From Verrucomicrobiota bacterium (GTDB lineage: Bacteria; Verrucomicrobiota; Verrucomicrobiia; Chthoniobacterales; JAFAMB01), in contig JAFAXJ010000595.1 of NCBI GenBank assembly GCA_019241095.1, positions 1 to 5,009 of the forward strand: DNA of 5,009 nucleotides, in the 5' to 3' direction. Under the pieces are notes generated by a model. That model saw nothing but the letters and a program-made list of their open reading frames with translations, was not told the DNA's origin and did no database searches. Positions 1 through 5,009 of this stretch are shown here, piece after piece. The position numbers and the translations under genes are program-made. Position 1 is the stretch's first letter. Every line of letters begins with the position of its first letter.

Positions 1-342
1 GCGTCCGACGCTTTTGCGAATTGTCGTGAGATTGGTCAACGTCCCGCCAAGCCACCGTTGATTGACGTAAAATTGTCCACAAGCAACTGCTGCCTCCTTG
101 ACTGCCTCCTGCGCTTGCTTTTTGCACCCGATGAAGAGAACCTTTCCACGCTGTTTTGCAACCCCGGCCAGAAAATCAGTAGCCGCCTGCAATTGTTTAA
201 CGGTTTCTGATAGGTTGATAATGTAAATGGAATTGCGTTGCTCGAAAATGAATGGTTTCATTTTCGGGTTCCATCTTTTGGTTTGATGCCCAAAGTGAAC
301 TCCTGCTTCCAGAAGTTCCGTCATTAATTCCATCGAAGACAT
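1..342 (-). CDS. rpsB: 30S ribosomal protein S2, N-terminal part (3' end cut by window edge)
   Basis: Ribosomal protein S2 is a component of the small ribosomal subunit, where it binds at the back of the 30S head-body junction and is needed for S1 docking. The 114 codons seen here match the family throughout: the N-terminal helix ending in [21 protein letters not shown] (split here as AGVHFGHQ, residues 13-20, then [13 protein letters not shown]), the segment [10 protein letters not shown] that corresponds to E. coli VHIINLEKTV, and [21 protein letters not shown] near residues 92-112. The frame is open to base 1, so the other half of the protein (E. coli S2 is 241 aa) lies to the left. I chose the ATG at 342-340 because it places AGVHFGH one residue from its E. 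coli position. A second ATG at 333-331 is possible. No Shine-Dalgarno motif precedes either. tsf usually follows rpsB and would lie beyond the window; that is not seen. Confidence 0.97.
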   Translation of the reverse strand, partial: MSSMELMTELLEAGVHFGHQTKRWNPKMKPFIFEQRNSIYIINLSETVKQLQAATDFLAGVAKQRGKVLFIGCKKQAQEAVKEAAVACGQFYVNQRWLGGTLTNLTTIRKSVGR

Positions 343-384
343 ATCAGTTTAGTCGCAGCGTCAAATTCCCGGCTGAAGTCGGAG

Positions 385-413
385 ACTATGCTGTAGGGCA
401 ACAACTCGTGCAA
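385..413 (-). promoter_or_regulatory. Weak candidate sigma-70-type promoter for rpsB
   Basis: Read on the minus strand, TTGCAC (413-408) and CATAGT (390-385) are separated by 17 bases. They match the -35 consensus at three of six positions and the -10 consensus at four of six. Transcription would start near 378 and leave a leader of about 36 nt before the rpsB ATG. The match is modest and would occur often by chance. The main support is its location immediately upstream of a gene that commonly has its own promoter. Confidence 0.22.
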
Positions 414-435
414 GGGGAAATATGCAGGGCGCTTT

Positions 436-457
436 GGGTCGTCCTGGAGGAACGCCC
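436..457 (-). terminator. Imperfect GC-rich hairpin, possible weak terminator or mRNA 3' structure
   Basis: The arms GGG-CGT-CC (436-444) and GG-ACG-CCC (449-457) pair in eight base pairs with one unpaired base on each side (439 and 451) around a 4-base loop. On the minus strand it starts 30 bp after the adenosyltransferase stop codon, the right place for a 3' end of the rpoC-adenosyltransferase transcript. It has no following U tract in either direction, so it is not a canonical intrinsic terminator. It could instead slow RNA decay or be a chance inverted repeat. Confidence 0.27.
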
Positions 458-486
458 GCCGATCCGGGAGAGCAGGCTCTGCCGCG

Positions 487-1029
487 CTAGGCTCCTTCGG
501 CTCGTGTTTCTACATAGCGTGCAAAAAGCCAAAGCACATCGGAAAGCCGATTCAAATACTTGATCGTCTCAGGATTAACGTAACCCCCGCCCTCTCGTAA
601 CGCGATCACTCGGCGTTCAGCGCGACGACAGATAGTTCGAGCTATGTCCAAAGCTGCAGATGGCAGATTGTACCCAGGGGTTGCCCATCGTTTGAAACTG
701 ATCTGGTGGGTGCCCTCAAGATCTATCACTACTTCGCTCAGCCAACCTACCTGCTCGACGGCTACAGACCCATAACGATCCTTTTGGAACCGTTCCCGAT
801 CTGAATCGTCCACGGCCAACTCACCCATCAATGTAACCAAATGTTTCTGGACCGTAAGAATGACTTCTTGAACAAGAGGTTCGTAACTGGTTGCTCTGAC
901 AAGCCCGAGAGCTGAATTTAGTTCGTCGACGGTTCCGTAAGCCTCAACTCGGACATCTGTTTTCAGAACACGCCGCCCGTACATCAACGCAGTCGAGCCT
1001 GAATCGCCAGTCTTTGTAGAAATAGACAT
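487..1029 (-). CDS. pduO: PduO-type ATP:cob(I)alamin adenosyltransferase
   Basis: This cytoplasmic enzyme transfers the 5'-deoxyadenosyl group of ATP to cob(I)alamin (or cob(I)yrinic acid diamide) and so makes adenosylcobalamin, the cofactor of B12-dependent mutases and of class II ribonucleotide reductase. The family forms homotrimers of five-helix bundles. The 180 aa product has the usual length and motifs: the N-terminal ATP-binding TKTGDSGST (residues 5-13), RVEAYGTVDELNSALG (27-42) with Asp35, ARTICRRAERR (130-140) with Arg131, Arg135 and Glu138, and VNPETIKYLNRLSDVL (151-166) with Asn160. Asp35 and Arg131 match the salt-bridge pair described in the Lactobacillus reuteri enzyme. The loop usually reading F-x-L-P-G-G is WATPGYN here (115-121). 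I start at ATG 1029 because the family begins a few residues before TKTGD; the frame stays open to a TTG at 1104, but those 25 residues look like non-coding sequence. No Shine-Dalgarno motif is seen. The gene lies 84 bp after rpoC on the same strand, and co-transcription is likely. The gene symbol follows the family name; no propanediol genes are nearby. Confidence 0.93.
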   Translation of the reverse strand: MSISTKTGDSGSTALMYGRRVLKTDVRVEAYGTVDELNSALGLVRATSYEPLVQEVILTVQKHLVTLMGELAVDDSDRERFQKDRYGSVAVEQVGWLSEVVIDLEGTHQISFKRWATPGYNLPSAALDIARTICRRAERRVIALREGGGYVNPETIKYLNRLSDVLWLFARYVETRAEGA

Positions 1030-1113
1030 TAGATTAAGGCAACGCTTTAAGCAATCTGAGCCATTGCCACGACGAGAGGTCGCGCTAAATTCACGACCCC
1101 TCAAGGCATTCGG
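1030..1113 (-). other. Short spacer between rpoC and adenosyltransferase gene
   Basis: This 84 bp spacer shows no U-tract terminator, no good promoter and no ribosome binding site. The only structure seen is a short inverted repeat, GCAAT (1051-1055) with ATTGC (1063-1067) around a 7-base loop, which is too weak to call. The lack of a terminator fits read-through from rpoC into the adenosyltransferase gene. It is too short for a cobalamin riboswitch (about 200 nt). Confidence 0.6.
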
Positions 1114-4100
1114 TTAACCAACCGCAGGTTCAACTTCCGGAATGACTTCCAATGAGGGCTCGCCACTTTCTACAATGCGGATGCTGCGATGCCCCATGAA
1201 GCCTGTCCCTGCCGGAATCAGATGGCCCATGATCACGTTCTCCTTAAACCCACGCAGATAATCAATTTTACCAAGCGTCGCCGCTTCGGTCAGAACGCGA
1301 GTGGTATCCTGAAATGAAGCTGCCGAAATAAAACTATCGGTTTCCAAAGAGGCTTTCGTAATGCCCAAAAGCACCGGAACGGCTTCCGCTGGTTTCCCGC
1401 CTTGCTCCGCGACTTTGCGATTCTCCTTTTCAAACTCAATTCGATCAACCTGATCGCCCCAGAGCAATGAGGTATCGCCAGGCTCAGTGACCTTTACCTT
1501 GCGAAGCATCTGACGAACGATGATCTCGATGTGCTTATCGTTGATCTCAACACCCTGTAGGCGATAGACTTCCTGAACCTCGTTGACAAGATGTTCCTGC
1601 AAGTCCTGCGGCCCGCAAACTTCAAGAATTTCGTGTGGAACAATCGGACCCTCAGTAAGCTGAGAACCTTTTCGGACGAAATCACCTTTGAACACAATAA
1701 TGTGTTTATTTAGCGGGATCAGATGTTCCTCTTCCTGCGCAGTCGTCGGATCACGTAAGATCAGTCTTCGTTTTCCGCGCACTGTGCCTCCGAATTCGAC
1801 TACCCCATCGATTTTGGCTATCTCTGCCGCGTCTTTAGGCCGGCGTGCCTCAAACAACTCAGCTACACGCGGTAAACCGCCTGTGATATCCTTGGTTTTG
1901 GCGATCTTACGCGGCGTTTTCGCGAGCAAAGTTCCAGCCTGAACTTTCTTGTTTTCCTGAACAACGACGTGAGCGCCGGCGGGAATCGAGTAGCTGGCGA
2001 CAACCTCTTTCGCGTCGTTAAGAATCACAACCTGCGGATGCAGGTCCTCTTTGTGTTCAATTACCACCGTTCCCAGAACGCCTGTCGCTTCGTCGATTTC
2101 CCGCTTTACTGTCACTCCCGGAATCATGTCTCTGAATTCCACTTTGCCGGTGCGCTCGGTCAAAATCGGTACGTTATAAGGATCCCACTGAACGAACGTG
2201 TCGCCTTTCCTCACATCCCCACCGTCGGCAATTGAAATGACGGAACCGATCACCACGTTGTAGCGCTCAAGTTCGCGACCATCCTTCGCATGAACGGAAA
2301 CCGAACCATTCTTGTTCAGAACGATGAAGTTGCCGTCAATGGATTGTACCACACGCAGGTCGTTCAAACGCACACTGCCGTCGTTCTTCGCCTTGATAAT
2401 CGGTTGCTTAAATAACTGGGTTGCCGTGCCGCCTATGTGGAATGTACGCATTGTTAACTGTGTGCCAGGCTCCCCGATACTTTGAGCGGCTATAATGCCT
2501 ACTGCCTCGCCAAGCTTAACCATTCGCCCGGTTGCAAGATTTCGACCGTAACACTGCGCACAAATTCCGCGCTTTGACTCGCAGGTAAGTACAGAACGAA
2601 TTTTCAACTGCTCGACCCCGATGCCCATCAACGCACTAGCGTGCGGTTCTTCAATCAACTGGTTCGCTCGAATGATTATTTCTTTGGTTACAGGGTTAGC
2701 GATCGTTTCGCAGCTAACCCGCCCGACGATCCGGGTTCCAAGATCCACAACCTCGTCATCCCCTTCATAGATCGGACGTACCACGATGCCATTAGCCGTA
2801 CCGCAATCGGTTTCGACTACGATGACGTCCTGCGCGGCATCAACCAGTTTGCGGGTCAAATAACCTGAATCGGCCGTCTTGAGAGCTGTATCCGCCAGAC
2901 CTTTCCGCGCGCCATGCGTGGAAATAAAGTATTCAAGCACAGAAAGACCTTCCCTGAAATTGGACGTGATTGGCCGCTCGATAATTTCACCGGACGGTTT
3001 GGCCATCAATCCCCGCATACCTGCAAGCTGCTTAACTTGCTGCCGATTGCCACGAGCCCCGGAATCCTGCATCAAAAAAACGGGATTCAGTTCTCGCCGG
3101 CCTTCATTATGCTCAAGCGTTCTGAACATCACGTTCGAGATTTCCTCACCGGCATGAGTCCAGATATCGATAATTTTGTTGTATCGCTCACCGTCGGTGA
3201 TAATGCCGCTTCGATACTGCTTCTCGACTAACGCGATCTGTTTGTAAGCCTTGTCCAGTTCGAGCCTCTTCTCATCGGGGATAATCATATCAGTGATCCC
3301 GATCGAGACTCCGGCACGTGTCGCCCAGCTGAATCCCAACTCTTTCAGACGATCAAGAGTTTCGACCGTTTTCTGTTGAGCCGAGACCTGATAGGTCCGC
3401 CAGATAATGTCGCTCAGCTGCTTCTTGCCAGCTACCTTGTTATAAAAACCTAATTCCTCAGGCCATATTCCGTTGAAAATCACTCTGCCAGCCGTGGTCT
3501 CTAGAATTCTGAGCTCGGAGTTGCCGTAAATGGTCTTCTTCCCATAATTCGGGTTCTTTAAACGGATTTTCTCGTGAATCTTTATCGCGCCGTCAGCAAG
3601 GGCGAATTCTATCTCCTGCAATTCAGAAAAGAGCCGCAGTCGTTCTCCAGCCTGAGCCGTTTTCCGAGGATTCTGGGTCAGGTAATAGCACCCTAATACA
3701 ATGTCCTGAGAAGGTGTCGTAATGGGCTTCCCGCTTGATGGAGAAAAGATGTTATTGGGCGCGAGCATCAGCAGGCGAGCCTCCATTTGCGCCTCAACAG
3801 AAAGTGGCACATGAACAGCCATCTGGTCGCCATCGAAATCAGCATTATAAGCGGTGCAAACGAGCGGATGAATGCGGATTGCTTCGCCCTCAATCAGAAG
3901 TGGTTCAAAAGCTTGTATCGATAGCCTGTGAAGCGTCGGAGCGCGGTTCAGCAGGACTGGATGTCCCTTGGTCACCTCTTCCAAAATGTCCCATACCTCG
4001 GGAGTCTGCCGTTCGATCATCTTCTTAGCGCTTCGAACAGTGTGGACGTAGCCCAGCTCTTTCAGACGCCGAATGATAAACGGCTCGAACAATACCAACG

Positions 4101-5009
4101 CCATTTTTTTGGGCAGTCCGCATTGGTGCAGCTTAAGTTCAGGACCAATAACAATCACAGAACGGCCGGAGTAGTCGACCCGCTTACCTAGGAGGTTTTG
4201 ACGGAAACGGCCACCTTTTCCTTTGAGCATATCGCTCAAAGATTTCAATGGACGGTTCCCCGCGCCAGTGACTGCGCGTCCATGGCGGCCATTGTCAAAC
4301 AGCGCGTCTACTGCCTCCTGAAGCATTCGTTTTTCATTACGAATAATCACATCGGGCGTTTTGAGCTGTAACAAATTTTTAAGCCGGTTATTTCGGTTAA
4401 TCACCCGCCTGTAAAGATCATTTAAATCGGATGTGGCAAATCGACCGCCTTCCAGAGGAACCAAAGGCCGTAAATCCGGGGGAATAACTGGCAGCACATC
4501 AAGGATCATCCACTCGGGCCGAGAATAACAGTACATGAAGCCCTGAATGAGTTTCAGCCGCTTGGCCAGCTTCTTGCGGATCTGTTTACTCTTGGTGTTG
4601 TTCATTGACTCTTCCAATTCAACGTTCAACGATTGGAGATCGATTTGAGACAGCAGCATCTTGATTGCTTCGGCCCCCATTCCCGCCAAAAACGTATCGC
4701 CGTACTGTTCCTGCGCTTCTCGGTACTCCTGCTCATTCAAGAGCTGCGTCTTCTGTAATGGCGTCTGACCCGGATCAATGACAATGTAATCTTCGTAATA
4801 AATAACGCGTTCAAGCTGGCGAGAACTCATATCGAGCATCAGCCCGATTCGGGACGGCATACACTTGTAAAACCAGATGTGAGAAACTGGTACCGCCAAC
4901 TCGATATGCCCCATTCGCTCGCGTCGCACTCGAGAGAGTGTGACCTCAACCCCGCACCGATCGCAAATTACCCCCTTATGCTTGATTCTTTTGTACTTAC
5001 CGCAAGAGC
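1114..5009 (-). CDS. rpoC: DNA-directed RNA polymerase subunit beta' (5' end cut by window edge)
   Basis: The beta' subunit forms, with beta, the active-site cleft of RNA polymerase and carries the catalytic metal. The frame is open from the window edge: codons from 5007 down read SCGKYKRIK...CDRCGVEVT, the end of the N-terminal zinc ribbon, with Cys at visible residues 2, 15 and 18. The last two bases (GC, 5008-5009) fit the fourth Cys. Visible numbering is about 70 below E. coli here, so some 70 residues are missing out of about 1367. Next come [16 protein letters not shown], the clamp and rudder region with [13 protein letters not shown], and the catalytic NADFDGD (388-394, bases 3826-3846) with its three Asp. 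The bridge helix region contains [11 protein letters not shown] and [13 protein letters not shown]. The second zinc site has Cys 735, 809, 816 and 819. The trigger loop (about 842-864 and 1038-1057) is split by an SI3-type insertion. The C-terminus has LLGITKAS and GHLIPAGTG. The stop is TAA at 1116-1114. A GTG at 4929 is an internal valine codon, not a start. rpoB is expected just upstream, outside the window. Confidence 0.99.
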   Translation of the reverse strand, partial: SCGKYKRIKHKGVICDRCGVEVTLSRVRRERMGHIELAVPVSHIWFYKCMPSRIGLMLDMSSRQLERVIYYEDYIVIDPGQTPLQKTQLLNEQEYREAQEQYGDTFLAGMGAEAIKMLLSQIDLQSLNVELEESMNNTKSKQIRKKLAKRLKLIQGFMYCYSRPEWMILDVLPVIPPDLRPLVPLEGGRFATSDLNDLYRRVINRNNRLKNLLQLKTPDVIIRNEKRMLQEAVDALFDNGRHGRAVTGAGNRPLKSLSDMLKGKGGRFRQNLLGKRVDYSGRSVIVIGPELKLHQCGLPKKMALVLFEPFIIRRLKELGYVHTVRSAKKMIERQTPEVWDILEEVTKGHPVLLNRAPTLHRLSIQAFEPLLIEGEAIRIHPLVCTAYNADFDGDQMAVHVPLSVEAQMEARLLMLAPNNIFSPSSGKPITTPSQDIVLGCYYLTQNPRKTAQAGERLRLFSELQEIEFALADGAIKIHEKIRLKNPNYGKKTIYGNSELRILETTAGRVIFNGIWPEELGFYNKVAGKKQLSDIIWRTYQVSAQQKTVETLDRLKELGFSWATRAGVSIGITDMIIPDEKRLELDKAYKQIALVEKQYRSGIITDGERYNKIIDIWTHAGEEISNVMFRTLEHNEGRRELNPVFLMQDSGARGNRQQVKQLAGMRGLMAKPSGEIIERPITSNFREGLSVLEYFISTHGARKGLADTALKTADSGYLTRKLVDAAQDVIVVETDCGTANGIVVRPIYEGDDEVVDLGTRIVGRVSCETIANPVTKEIIIRANQLIEEPHASALMGIGVEQLKIRSVLTCESKRGICAQCYGRNLATGRMVKLGEAVGIIAAQSIGEPGTQLTMRTFHIGGTATQLFKQPIIKAKNDGSVRLNDLRVVQSIDGNFIVLNKNGSVSVHAKDGRELERYNVVIGSVISIADGGDVRKGDTFVQWDPYNVPILTERTGKVEFRDMIPGVTVKREIDEATGVLGTVVIEHKEDLHPQVVILNDAKEVVASYSIPAGAHVVVQENKKVQAGTLLAKTPRKIAKTKDITGGLPRVAELFEARRPKDAAEIAKIDGVVEFGGTVRGKRRLILRDPTTAQEEEHLIPLNKHIIVFKGDFVRKGSQLTEGPIVPHEILEVCGPQDLQEHLVNEVQEVYRLQGVEINDKHIEIIVRQMLRKVKVTEPGDTSLLWGDQVDRIEFEKENRKVAEQGGKPAEAVPVLLGITKASLETDSFISAASFQDTTRVLTEAATLGKIDYLRGFKENVIMGHLIPAGTGFMGHRSIRIVESGEPSLEVIPEVEPAVG
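1897..2415 (-). other. SI3-type insertion within the trigger loop of RpoC
   Basis: The trigger loop of beta' begins with [19 protein letters not shown] and resumes about 175 residues later with [20 protein letters not shown]. The intervening segment (visible residues about 865-1037) is beta-rich and includes [13 protein letters not shown] and [10 protein letters not shown], matching in order the E. coli SI3 motifs NWDPHTMPVITE and FTDMIDG. SI3 is made of sandwich-barrel hybrid motifs and modulates pausing and transcript cleavage in E. coli. Its length is slightly below the 188 residues of E. coli. Boundaries are approximate and come from visual alignment from memory. Confidence 0.8.

Larger units (their letters stand above)
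343..486 (-). other. Intergenic region between adenosyltransferase gene and rpsB
   Basis: These 144 bp hold no convincing gene on either strand. They contain an imperfect hairpin (436-457), a short dyad AGAGC-AG-GCTCT (469-480), and a weak promoter-like pair at 385-413, which are listed separately where useful. The last 40 bases before the rpsB ATG lack a purine-rich Shine-Dalgarno motif. The gap is longer than the one on the other side of the adenosyltransferase gene, which fits a transcription boundary or a separate rpsB promoter, but nothing in the sequence proves either. No known rpsB leader structure was recognised. Confidence 0.6.

Noticed and set aside
252..563. Plus-strand open frame of 103 codons spanning the rpsB-adenosyltransferase junction
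   Set aside because: It overlaps the well-supported rpsB start and adenosyltransferase end on the opposite strand, and its product resembles no family I recognise and has no clear ribosome binding site. It is a shadow frame.
1030..1104. N-terminal extension of the adenosyltransferase to a TTG at 1104
   Set aside because: The extra 25 residues have no counterpart in the family, whose members begin a few residues before TKTGD, and ATG at 1029 gives the normal length.
1030..1113. Cobalamin riboswitch before the adenosyltransferase gene
   Set aside because: The spacer is too short for one and I see no B12-box-like sequence in it.
1688..4191. Several open frames of 75-105 codons on the plus strand within rpoC, and one on the minus strand at 1494-1697
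   Set aside because: All lie inside the conserved rpoC reading frame, are short, and have low-complexity or improbable products. They are by-products of coding sequence read in other frames.
4927..4929. GTG at 4929 as the start of RpoC
   Set aside because: The frame continues upstream without a stop to the window edge and encodes the conserved zinc ribbon, so this is an internal valine codon and the gene is truncated by the window.

Overview
The window holds a stretch of a bacterial housekeeping gene cluster with all three genes on the minus strand. In transcription order (right to left) they are rpoC, the RNA polymerase beta' subunit, cut at its 5' end by the right window edge; a PduO-type ATP:cob(I)alamin adenosyltransferase gene, complete; and rpsB, ribosomal protein S2, cut at its 3' end by the left edge. 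About 95% of the window is coding. There are no mobile elements, tRNAs, rRNAs, CRISPR arrays or integration scars.

Layout. Positions 1114-5009 encode about 1297 residues of RpoC. The alignment of motifs to E. coli suggests that only about the first 70 residues lie outside the window. A gap of 84 bp follows, then the adenosyltransferase (487-1029, 180 aa). Next comes a 144 bp gap (343-486) with an imperfect hairpin and a weak promoter-like sequence. The first 114 codons of rpsB fill 1-342.

Organism. The beta' subunit is of the type with a long SI3 insertion in the trigger loop, as found in Gram-negative-type lineages such as Proteobacteria, Bacteroidota and the PVC group, and not in Bacillota or Actinomycetota. 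The wording of S2 and RpoC, the roughly balanced base composition, and the absence of a Shine-Dalgarno motif before both visible start codons make me favour a Verrucomicrobiota-like bacterium. That is recognition from memory, not a search result, and the phylum call is moderate to low confidence.

How the genes work together. rpoC and rpsB are core transcription and translation genes that are normally highly expressed. The enzyme between them makes adenosylcobalamin (coenzyme B12), which has no direct link to either machine. Its position suggests constitutive co-transcription from the rpoBC promoter rather than control with a cobalamin pathway. No cobalamin riboswitch fits in the 84 bp before it. 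I found no previously undescribed system here; the most notable points are this gene order and unusual residues in the adenosyltransferase active-site loop.
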